The notes under the pieces are model-generated. The model was not told the origin of the DNA. It was given only the letters and a program-made list of their open reading frames with translations, and ran no database searches. DNA of 6,633 bases from Gammaproteobacteria bacterium (GTDB lineage Bacteria; Pseudomonadota; Gammaproteobacteria; CAJXQU01), in NCBI GenBank assembly GCA_026984275.1, contig JALSSM010000451.1, positions 1-6,633 on the forward strand. The letters are read 5' to 3'. This document shows, piece by piece, positions 1 to 5,159 of this stretch; the first letter of the stretch is position 1, and every line of letters begins with the position of its first letter. Position numbers and translations under genes: made by a program.

Positions 1-278
1 CTTTTGTTGGGTTCTGGAGTAAATGGTTTGTCCTGAAAGAAGTCGTCGCCGTTGGTCATGTCTGGCTGGCCGCAACGGCTGTGTTTTTTGCTATTGTCGG
101 TGCTTTTTTCTACTTGCGTATTGTACGCTTAATGTACTTCGATATATCAGAGGAGGATATTTCTGTGACAGCTCCATACGATATGAAACTGGTGCTGAGT
201 TTAAATGGCATCACTGTTTTGCTACTTGGGTTGATGCCGGGAACACTTCTTGCGATCTGTCTGAAAGCTTTTGGCTGA
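1..278 (+). CDS. nuoN: NADH-quinone oxidoreductase subunit N, C-terminal end (5' partial)
   Basis: This is the last roughly 91 residues of a proton-pumping complex I membrane subunit of the antiporter-like NuoL/M/N family. The reading frame is open from base 3 and has no start in the window, so the gene begins upstream. The first residues, GFWSKWFVLKEVV, match the conserved G-F-x-x-K-x-x-V segment of NuoN. They are followed by a transmembrane helix ending in the family pattern FFYLRIVRLMYF, a short acidic loop (ISEEDISV), and a final hydrophobic helix (LNGITVLLLGLMPGTLLAIC) up to TGA at 276-278. NuoN is normally the last gene of the nuo operon, and what follows here is unrelated to complex I. 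Identification rests on these C-terminal motifs as remembered from the family. NuoM and NuoL have different C-terminal ends, so confusion with them is unlikely. Confidence 0.9.
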   Translation, partial: FVGFWSKWFVLKEVVAVGHVWLAATAVFFAIVGAFFYLRIVRLMYFDISEEDISVTAPYDMKLVLSLNGITVLLLGLMPGTLLAICLKAFG

Positions 279-297
279 TCTCGTATTGATCTGTTAA

Positions 298-1416
298 ATG
301 AAACAGATCATTTACAATAATCTTTTTCTCATTCTGTTTCTTCTCTGTGATTGTTCATACGCAGAATGGAAAATTCTTTATCAGGAAGACTTTGAACAAA
401 CTAAAGTAATTCATAGCAATGAATGGCAGGAAGATAGTTTTCCTGATCGTGATCGCTATTCAGAAAAAGGAAGTTTTTTCACTGATCAATGCATCGAATC
501 TCCAAAAGGGTTTAGACTCAGTTCAAAATTTGGTCAGAAAGGTTGGTTAACGGCCGAATCCTACTCGTTAAATCGTTGTACAGATCCAGAGATATTATTA
601 TCAGTTGTTACCGATCCCGGTGACAAACATAATAACGTTTTAAGACTTTCTTCACCTGAACATACAGATGCCACATTGATCCGTTCCAGTGATCAATTAA
701 CAGGGAAATACCGGATCAGTCTGAAAGTTGGTTTCGCTGACTTTGGTTCGGGAACTTGCCTGAATGGCTATGATGGTGGAGAAACGGCCAAACCCTGGCT
801 GGATCAAAGCGCTATCAATGAAAATGGTTTTTACTGGTTAACAATAGCAGATACGGTTCCAAGACCTCACAATAATATCTGGTGGCATCACCATCGCAAG
901 ATCGTGATCGATACCGATAATCATTTTCCAGCGTGGATCAAGGTCTGGAATGGTGAGGAATTTATCGACAGTGGAAAACATCCGATCATGATGTTTGCTC
1001 TTGATGGCAATGGCAAAAGTTATCCCGAAACAGGAAAGCCTTTCATCAGTTTCAGCCATTGGAAATGGCATCCTTCGGGAGAGATTAAAGCCGTTGATGC
1101 CTATTTGCCTGATCAATGGTATGAAGTAGTCATTGAGCGTGATCAAAATGTCTTTACACTGAAAATAAGTGGACGTTTTGCTCATGGTGGTTATCGTGAC
1201 TATGTAGCGACGATCGATGCCAGTAAAAACTGTATATGGCATTACAATCGAATGACTGATCAGAAAAATCCTGGTTGTCATTCCCAGTCAGATTATGAAA
1301 ATGATGCCTGGCCTGATTATTTCTTTTTTGGAGATCCTCATATTAATTATTATGAGGGTCATGTTTATTATGATGATATCAAGTTAGAAGTCTGGCTGGA
1401 TGAAAAACAAAAATAA
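298..1416 (+). CDS. Exported protein of unknown function, probable beta-sandwich (concanavalin A-like) fold
   Basis: This is a 372-aa protein that I do not recognise as a named family. Residues 1-22 look like a Sec signal peptide: a basic start, a hydrophobic core LFLILFLL, and a probable cut after S-Y-A22. Cys17 and Cys19 do not form a proper lipobox. The mature part is rich in Trp, Tyr, His and Asp and alternates short beta-like strands. Examples are GKYRISLKV (136-144), GFYWLTI (177-183), WYEVVIERDQNVFTLKI (274-290) and, at the end, HVYYDDIKLEVW (355-366). This resembles the jelly-roll fold of lectins, glucanases and polysaccharide lyases. A Trp/His cluster NNIWWHHHRK (192-201) could be a binding or active site, and five mature cysteines may form disulfides. 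A TAA directly precedes the ATG (295-297), so no upstream start is possible. No Shine-Dalgarno sequence is visible. The gene lies 19 bp after nuoN and overlaps the next gene by 17 bp. Exported location is well supported, the fold is inferred and the function is unknown. Confidence 0.85.
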   Translation: MKQIIYNNLFLILFLLCDCSYAEWKILYQEDFEQTKVIHSNEWQEDSFPDRDRYSEKGSFFTDQCIESPKGFRLSSKFGQKGWLTAESYSLNRCTDPEILLSVVTDPGDKHNNVLRLSSPEHTDATLIRSSDQLTGKYRISLKVGFADFGSGTCLNGYDGGETAKPWLDQSAINENGFYWLTIADTVPRPHNNIWWHHHRKIVIDTDNHFPAWIKVWNGEEFIDSGKHPIMMFALDGNGKSYPETGKPFISFSHWKWHPSGEIKAVDAYLPDQWYEVVIERDQNVFTLKISGRFAHGGYRDYVATIDASKNCIWHYNRMTDQKNPGCHSQSDYENDAWPDYFFFGDPHINYYEGHVYYDDIKLEVWLDEKQK

Positions 1417-1966
1417 AAAAGAATTATTTATTGTTGAGGGTCAATCAGCTGCCAGTACACTAAGGCAAGCGATAGGTAACTCTGATCAGATCATTCACGC
1501 CATACAGGGCAAGCTGATCAATGTTGCAAAGGCGACACCAAAAAAAGTCCATGAAAACACGGAATGTCAGAAGATATTTCAGTTACTGGCTTGTGGTAAG
1601 GGGAGTGACTGCCAACCTGATCAACTAAATTACTCACGCATTCTGATTTTAACCGATCCGGATAGTGACGGTTCCCATTCACGTGCACTGGTTTTAACGC
1701 TTTTTGATCAGTATCTGAAACCTCTCATCGACTCAGGATTGGTCTCTGTGATCATTCCACCGCTATTCCGAATGACATGGGAAGATTCAGGACAGGAAAA
1801 CTATGCGTGGAGTGAGCAGGAACGTTTACAACTTATTCAGGAAAATGAAACGGTGAGAGATTTTATTGTGACTCGTTTTAAAGGTGTTGCACAATTTTCG
1901 CGGGAAGAGTGTGTTCGGCTATTGTTACACCCTGAAACACGGAAACAAATCGACATAGTCTGATCA
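483..1966. other. Dense cluster of TGATCA palindromes
   Basis: Eleven copies of the self-complementary hexamer TGATCA lie in 1.48 kb, starting at 483, 690, 1110, 1140, 1257, 1483, 1515, 1618, 1705, 1749 and 1961. Random sequence would give fewer than one. In the two genes they mostly read as xxT-GAT-CAR (Asp-Gln), and in two places as xTG-ATC-Axx. The last copy contains the stop codon of the TOPRIM gene. Eleven more copies are spread over 2242-6442. All contain the Dam target GATC. Their function is unknown. Confidence 0.7.
1400..1963 (+). CDS. Stand-alone TOPRIM protein resembling the core of ParE/GyrB, lacking the ATPase and transducer domains
   Basis: This 187-aa protein matches the catalytic TOPRIM half of type IIA topoisomerase B subunits. 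ELFIVEGQSAAS (8-19) corresponds to the family's LFLVEGDSAGGS and keeps the catalytic glutamate (E13), but has Gln where EGDSA has Asp. GKLINVAKA (37-45) matches GKILNVEKA, and ACGKG (64-68) matches GCGIG. ILILTDPDSDGSHSR (81-95) keeps the metal-binding D-x-D-x-D triad (D86, D88, D90). PPLFRM (120-125) and RFKG (159-162) follow the ParE layout, but the invariant GLGEM that should continue RFKG reads GVAQF. Full-length B subunits exceed 600 residues. Here the GHKL ATPase and transducer domains and the final C-terminal segment are absent. ATG 1400 is the first possible start, because an in-frame TAG lies at 1385-1387. A weak AGAAG precedes it by 9 nt, and coupling to the overlapping upstream gene is likely. 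Homology is clear. Without an ATPase or a visible gyrA/parC partner, independent topoisomerase activity is doubtful, so a regulatory or nuclease-like role is possible. Confidence 0.88.
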   Translation: MKNKNKKELFIVEGQSAASTLRQAIGNSDQIIHAIQGKLINVAKATPKKVHENTECQKIFQLLACGKGSDCQPDQLNYSRILILTDPDSDGSHSRALVLTLFDQYLKPLIDSGLVSVIIPPLFRMTWEDSGQENYAWSEQERLQLIQENETVRDFIVTRFKGVAQFSREECVRLLLHPETRKQIDIV

Positions 1967-2006
1967 GCAGAATCTATTCTCATGGGAATCCTTTGTCTCT
2001 CCAGAA

Positions 2007-2411
2007 CTAACCTTTTCGAGTAAAACGAATAATATTTCTCCGATCACGTTTACTGGGTCTCCCCGGTGTGGTCGGACGTAGCGCAGACTCAGCTTTCAAC
2101 TGCTCGGATAACAACTCTCTTGCAAGTCTGCTTTGTTCGGACTCTTCATAAAGCTTTGTTGCTTCACTGGCGGGCCCTCGATGTTTTGACAACGCTTTGA
2201 CGGTTATTTCGTATACAAAGGGACTTTTTTTGATTTTAATCTGATCATTGATCTGAACTGTTTTTGAAGGTTTTGCATGCGATCCATTGATGTCAATTTT
2301 CCCACCTTTGATCGCTTCTGATGCGAGGCCGCGCGTTTTATAGAAACGTGCTGCCCAGAGCCATTTGTCAATTCTTAACTCATTGATTTCTATGTCTTTA
2401 TTTATGGCCAT
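2007..2411 (-). CDS. hslR: Ribosome-associated heat shock protein Hsp15 (S4 RNA-binding domain)
   Basis: The 134-aa product matches Hsp15, an S4-domain protein. In E. coli it binds 50S subunits still carrying a nascent chain on peptidyl-tRNA and helps recycle them after heat stress. The S4 domain opens with ELRIDKWLWAARFYKTRGLA (residues 11-30), close to the E. coli VRLDKWLWAARFYKTR. It continues with GGKIDINGSHAKPSK (36-50), the conserved RGPASEATKLYEES block (78-91), and a basic tail ending RPSKRDRRNIIRFTRKG, which matches the family's C-terminal RDLLRF pattern. Length is as expected. ATG 2411 is the first start after an in-frame TAA 21 nt upstream. No clear Shine-Dalgarno sequence is visible. 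The gene is convergent with the TOPRIM gene (43-bp gap) and divergent from the flagellar operon, so it is probably transcribed alone. Confidence 0.95.
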   Translation of the reverse strand: MAINKDIEINELRIDKWLWAARFYKTRGLASEAIKGGKIDINGSHAKPSKTVQINDQIKIKKSPFVYEITVKALSKHRGPASEATKLYEESEQSRLARELLSEQLKAESALRPTTPGRPSKRDRRNIIRFTRKG

Positions 2412-2441
2412 AATAATATGTTTATCAGTTTACTCGCTTCT

Positions 2442-2469
2442 ATTGTAATGCGCTGCATATCTGGATCAA
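2442..2469 (-). promoter_or_regulatory. Probable sigma-70 promoter of hslR
   Basis: On the minus strand a -10-like TACAAT (plus-strand 2442-2447, 5 of 6 to TATAAT) is preceded by TTGATC (2464-2469, 4 of 6 to TTGACA) with a 16-bp spacer. It lies about 31 bp upstream of the hslR ATG. I see no obvious heat-shock (sigma-32) consensus, although Hsp15 is heat-induced in E. coli. A 6-bp inverted repeat, AATGAT-GCGTA-ATCATT (2469-2485), touches the -35 element and could be an operator. The assignment comes from consensus matching only. Confidence 0.45.
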
Positions 2470-2500
2470 ATGATGCGTAATCATTGAGAGATAAATTCGA

Positions 2501-2514
2501 GTCAATTGCTTGTC
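2501..2514 (+). promoter_or_regulatory. Possible FleQ/FlrA-like activator box upstream of the fliL promoter
   Basis: GTCAATTGCTTGTC resembles the Pseudomonas FleQ box as I remember it (GTCANTAAATTGAC), keeping the outer GTCA-T and TTG-C positions. It sits about 90 bp upstream of the expected fliL transcription start, a plausible distance for an enhancer-binding protein of sigma-54 RNA polymerase. A perfect 10-bp palindrome, TGTCATGACA (2511-2520), overlaps its right end and could instead be the actual binding site. This is consensus-level inference only. Confidence 0.25.
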
Positions 2515-2567
2515 ATGACAGTGAAATGGTTTTTTGTAACTGTTTGTTATTTAAGAGTAATGGCTTA

Positions 2568-2583
2568 TGGCATGGCGATTGCT
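2568..2583 (+). promoter_or_regulatory. Sigma-54 (RpoN) -24/-12 promoter of the fliL operon
   Basis: TGGCATG-GCGA-TTGCT matches the RpoN consensus TGGCACG-N4-TTGCW at all but one conserved position (C to T at the sixth base). The invariant GG (2569-2570) and GC (2581-2582) are separated by exactly 10 bp. Transcription should start near 2594, leaving a 5' leader of about 24 nt that carries the AAGAGGA ribosome site (2604-2610, 7 nt before the fliL ATG). RpoN-driven class II or III flagellar promoters, activated by FlrA/FleQ or FlrC/FleR type proteins, are known in Vibrio and Pseudomonas. Here the site would serve the whole fliLMNOPQR run. Confidence 0.85.
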
Positions 2584-2617
2584 ACCGTTGTGTAAGTTCA
2601 AATAAGAGGACAAAACA

Positions 2618-3136
2618 ATGGCTGATGATAAAGAAGAAGGTACTGAAGAAGAGAATGTTGCTGCCGGTGGTGGCAAGAAAAAGCTGATCATTATGATCGT
2701 TGCTGGCTTACTTCTCGTAGGTGGTGGTGTAGGTGGAGCAATGTTCTTTATGGGTGGTGGTGATACCGAAGTCGCAGAAGGTGAAGAGGCTGCTGTACAA
2801 GAAGAGAAGCCAAAAGATATTGCTTATTTACCATTCGCCAAACCGCTCGTGATCAACTATCAGGCAGCCGATGGAAAGACTCGTTTTCTGAAAACAGAAG
2901 TCACGTTAATGACAGAAGATGAAGCGAGACTGGACGATATCAAGAAACATCTTCCGAAGATACAGCATATTGTCAATATGGTTTTTAGTCGTCAGAAATT
3001 TGAAGATCTGGGTACGAACGAAGGTAAAGAAAAAATGAGGGCTGAAGCACTTGAAGAGATCAAGAGTGCACTTAAGGATTCTATGGGTGAAGACAATGTC
3101 GATGACATTTTATATACAACTTTCGTAACACAGTAA
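2618..3136 (+). CDS. fliL: Flagellar basal body-associated protein FliL
   Basis: FliL is a single-pass inner-membrane protein that surrounds or supports the MotAB stators at the basal body and affects torque and swarming. The 172-aa product has an acidic cytoplasmic start (MADDKEEGTEEE) and a Lys stop-transfer patch KKK (20-22). A glycine-rich transmembrane helix follows at about 23-46, then an acidic linker, then the periplasmic domain from about residue 68 (AYLPFAKPLVINY). The domain contains the family's RFLKTEVTLMT segment (89-99) and ends in DNVDDILYTTFVTQ, matching the conserved C-terminal V-x-D-[IV]-L-[FY]-T-x-F. ATG 2618 follows a good AAGAGGA site. As first gene of the operon it sits directly behind the sigma-54 promoter, 31 bp ahead of fliM. 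Confidence 0.95.
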   Translation: MADDKEEGTEEENVAAGGGKKKLIIMIVAGLLLVGGGVGGAMFFMGGGDTEVAEGEEAAVQEEKPKDIAYLPFAKPLVINYQAADGKTRFLKTEVTLMTEDEARLDDIKKHLPKIQHIVNMVFSRQKFEDLGTNEGKEKMRAEALEEIKSALKDSMGEDNVDDILYTTFVTQ

Positions 3137-3167
3137 AAGTAATAAAAGGACACGATAAGGAAAAAGT

Positions 3168-4148
3168 ATGGCTGGCGCAGATATTCTTTCACAGGATGAG
3201 ATTGATGCTCTTTTAAACGGGGTCGATGGTGGTGATATTGAAACCGTCGCTGAAGAAGAGATCGATGACGGAGCGCCGAAGGGATACGACTTTAACTCAC
3301 AGGATCGTATCGTTCGCGGTCGACTTCCAACGCTTGAAATGATCAATGAACGATTTGCGCGCAATTTCCGTGTCAGTTTGTTTAATGTTTTAAGACGTTC
3401 TCCGGAAATCTCGGTAGAAGGTATCGAAATGATGAAGTTTGGTGAATACATCCATACTTTGTTTATGCCTTCAAATATGAACATGGTGAAAATGAAACCA
3501 TTACGGGGAACAGTCTTGTTCGTGTTGAACCCCAAACTGGTTTATTCATTGGTGGATAATTTTTTTGGTGGAGCAGGGCGTTTCCATACCAAGATTGAAG
3601 GACGCGATTTTTCAGCCACGGAAATGCGTATCGTCATGAATGTCCTGGAAGTTATTTTTGAAGATATGGAGAAGGCCTGGAAGCCCGTTATGGAAATTGA
3701 TTATCAATATCAGAATTCAGAAGTGAATCCACAATTTGCCAATGTGGTCAGTCCCAGTGAAGTCATGATTATTTCTAATTTTCATGTGGATCTGGATGGC
3801 GGTGGTGGTTCGTTACAAATTGCTTTGCCTTATTCAACGATAGAACCGATCAGAGAAATGCTTGATGCAGGAATGCAGAGCGATGCATCAGATACCGATG
3901 AACGTTGGGTTATGTCTTTACGCGAAGAATTGACGACTGCACCTCTTGAAATAAACAGTATTTTGACAAGCAGGGAGATTGCTTTACGCGATGTTCTAAC
4001 AATGCAGGAAGGCGATGTAATTCCGGTGGATATCGAAGACCTTGTGGTTGCAAAAGTCGAAGGAGTACCTGTTTTCAAAGCCCGATTTGGGGAATCACGT
4101 GGCAATTGTGCCTTAAAGGTAGAAAAAGTACTTGGTTCTACCAATTAG
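3168..4148 (+). CDS. fliM: Flagellar motor switch protein FliM
   Basis: FliM is the middle component of the cytoplasmic C-ring. It binds CheY-P, FliG and FliN and sets the direction of rotation. The 326-aa length is normal. The N-terminal CheY-binding peptide is LSQDEIDALLNG (7-18), followed by an acidic linker. The middle CheC-like domain begins near LPTLEMINERFARNFR (53-68) and contains the conserved FFGGAGRFHTKIEGRDFSATE stretch (132-152), including the GGxG loop. The C-terminal SpoA domain (about 250-322) begins at MSLREELTTAPLEINSIL, includes IPVDIED (285-291), and ends at RGNCALKVEKVLG. TAAGGA (3156-3161) lies 6 nt before the ATG. Presence of the CheY peptide indicates that the organism has chemotactic control. 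Confidence 0.97.
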   Translation: MAGADILSQDEIDALLNGVDGGDIETVAEEEIDDGAPKGYDFNSQDRIVRGRLPTLEMINERFARNFRVSLFNVLRRSPEISVEGIEMMKFGEYIHTLFMPSNMNMVKMKPLRGTVLFVLNPKLVYSLVDNFFGGAGRFHTKIEGRDFSATEMRIVMNVLEVIFEDMEKAWKPVMEIDYQYQNSEVNPQFANVVSPSEVMIISNFHVDLDGGGGSLQIALPYSTIEPIREMLDAGMQSDASDTDERWVMSLREELTTAPLEINSILTSREIALRDVLTMQEGDVIPVDIEDLVVAKVEGVPVFKARFGESRGNCALKVEKVLGSTN

Positions 4149-4194
4149 AACAGATCAGGAATTAGAGAAGTTATGAATTACGCAGGAGTAACTA

Positions 4195-4722
4195 ATGACA
4201 GATGACGTAACAGAAGACCAAGAAGTCTCAGAAGATGCTTCAGCAGATGCCGATTGGGGTGATGCGCTCGCCGAACAGGCAGAAGGAGAGGCCGAGGCTT
4301 CAGGCGATGCAGACTGGGGTGATGCCCTTGCCGAGCAGGCTGAAGGTGAAGCTGATTGGGGCGATGCGCTCGCCGAGCAGGCTGAGGGTGAGGCTACTAC
4401 GGATCAGGCGGAGGCCGCTGGTTTTGAAAAACTAACCGCCGATCCAGGTGCGGGAAATGAAAGTGGAAACCTTGATCAAATTCTGGACATACCTGTCACG
4501 CTCGCGGTTGAAATCGGCAGTACAAAAATTGCCATTCGAAATCTCCTGCAACTGAATCAGGGTTCGGTCGTTGAGCTTGATCGTCTTGCCGGTGAGCCGC
4601 TGGATGTTCTGGTTAATGGGACACTGGTTGCACATGGTGAAGTTGTGGTCGTCAACGAAAAATTTGGTATTCGCCTGACAGATGTGATCAGTGCACAGGA
4701 ACGAGTCAAGAAGTTACAGTGA
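4195..4722 (+). CDS. fliN: Flagellar motor switch protein FliN with a triplicated N-terminal motif
   Basis: FliN forms the lower C-ring with FliM and helps dock the FliH-FliI export ATPase. The C-terminal SpoA domain (about 93-172) is typical: LDQILDIPVTLAVEIG, LLQLNQGSVVELDRLAGEP, DVLVNGTLVAHGEVVVVNEKFGIRLTDV. The protein is 175 aa, longer than E. coli FliN (137 aa), because the acidic N-terminal motif is repeated. DWGDALAEQAEGEA occurs identically at residues 20-33, 40-53 and 54-67. It corresponds to the single [DE]-x-W-A-x-A-L-x-E-Q motif near the start of ordinary FliN. AGGAG (4184-4188) lies 6 nt before the ATG. The stop codon overlaps the next start as TGATG, which suggests coupled translation with fliO. 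Identity is certain. The role of the extra copies is unknown. Confidence 0.97.
   Translation: MTDDVTEDQEVSEDASADADWGDALAEQAEGEAEASGDADWGDALAEQAEGEADWGDALAEQAEGEATTDQAEAAGFEKLTADPGAGNESGNLDQILDIPVTLAVEIGSTKIAIRNLLQLNQGSVVELDRLAGEPLDVLVNGTLVAHGEVVVVNEKFGIRLTDVISAQERVKKLQ
4252..4395 (+). repeat. Three in-frame copies of a 42-bp repeat in fliN
   Basis: The copies are 4252-4293, 4312-4353 and 4354-4395, each encoding the same 14 residues DWGDALAEQAEGEA. Copies 2 and 3 are directly adjacent, and 18 bp separate copies 1 and 2. Comparing the codons, copies 1 and 2 differ at 8 bases, copies 1 and 3 at 6, and copies 2 and 3 at 6. Every difference is synonymous. Copies 1 and 2 also share a short DA lead-in before the core. 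Confidence 0.95.
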
Positions 4723-5159
4723 TGAAACCTTTTATTGTCTTGGCATTATCTTCTATTCCGTCTTTTGTTTTTGCAGAAGAAACTAAAGCTGTCTTAATGG
4801 AACCGCTTTCATTTGGAAGCATGATTCAGGTTTTTGCTGGCCTGGCAGCAGTTTTATTATTGTTCGGTGCACTGGTTTTTATACTTAAACGACTGGGTGG
4901 TTTTCGTACTGCCCAGGGTGGGAAAATGCATATTGTCGATGGTGTCTCAGTCGGCACACGTGATCGGGTGTTGCTGCTGCAAGTCGGCGAAAAACAGGTT
5001 CTGATCGGTGTTTCTTCAAGCGGTATTTCTCCCATCACTGTTTTTGATGAAGCTGTGATTGCAGTGGAGGAAGATATTGAAAAAAGTTTTTCAGGCCAGT
5101 TAATAAAACAGCTTAATAAACGACGAAGTTCAGAGTCAAAAGGATCACAGGAAGAATGA
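4722..5159 (+). CDS. fliO: Flagellar export apparatus assembly protein FliO
   Basis: FliO is a membrane scaffold that helps assemble the FliP ring of the flagellar type III export gate. The product from ATG 4722 is 145 aa. It starts with a signal-like segment (MKPFIVLALSSIPSFVFAEE, likely cut after A18), followed by a transmembrane helix at about 35-55 (VFAGLAAVLLLFGALVFIL). Next comes KRLGG and a small cytoplasmic domain with the family pattern MHIVDGVSVGTRDRVLLLQVGEKQVLIGVSSSGI at about 69-102, and a polar tail rich in K, S and E. ATG 4722 overlaps the fliN stop by one base (TGATG). The preceding GTG (4719) is possible but is probably not used. FliO sequences vary widely, and position between fliN and fliP supports the call. 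Confidence 0.92.
   Translation: MKPFIVLALSSIPSFVFAEETKAVLMEPLSFGSMIQVFAGLAAVLLLFGALVFILKRLGGFRTAQGGKMHIVDGVSVGTRDRVLLLQVGEKQVLIGVSSSGISPITVFDEAVIAVEEDIEKSFSGQLIKQLNKRRSSESKGSQEE

Noticed and set aside
23..289. Open frame of 88 codons overlapping nuoN
   Set aside because: It is out of frame with the clear NuoN C-terminal motifs and encodes a Cys-rich sequence with no family resemblance.
838..1281. Minus-strand open frame of 147 codons inside the exported-protein gene
   Set aside because: It is antisense to a gene with a signal peptide and coherent protein features. It shows no domain pattern and no ribosome site, so it is a shadow.
1400..1963. TOPRIM gene as a frameshifted or truncated parE with its 5' half upstream
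   Set aside because: The upstream 1.1 kb encodes a coherent exported protein with no GHKL motifs in any frame I could recognise, so no missing half is present nearby.
1964..2006. Bidirectional terminator between the convergent TOPRIM and hslR genes
   Set aside because: Only a 5-bp inverted repeat with a 2-nt loop (AGAAT-CT-ATTCT, 1969-1980) is visible, with no GC-rich stem and no T-run. This is too weak to call.
2484..2687. Open frame of 67 codons spanning the fliL promoter
   Set aside because: It starts at TTG, runs across the sigma-54 promoter and into fliL in another frame, and has no recognisable features.
3110..3535. Minus-strand frames over fliL/fliM (also 2992-3192 and 3830-4144)
   Set aside because: They are antisense to conserved flagellar genes, with low-complexity Ser/Arg-rich products typical of shadow frames.
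4252..4395. Recent replication slippage or assembly artefact creating the fliN repeats
   Set aside because: The copies differ at 6-8 of 42 bases per pair, all synonymous, which is not expected for a fresh duplication or a misassembly.
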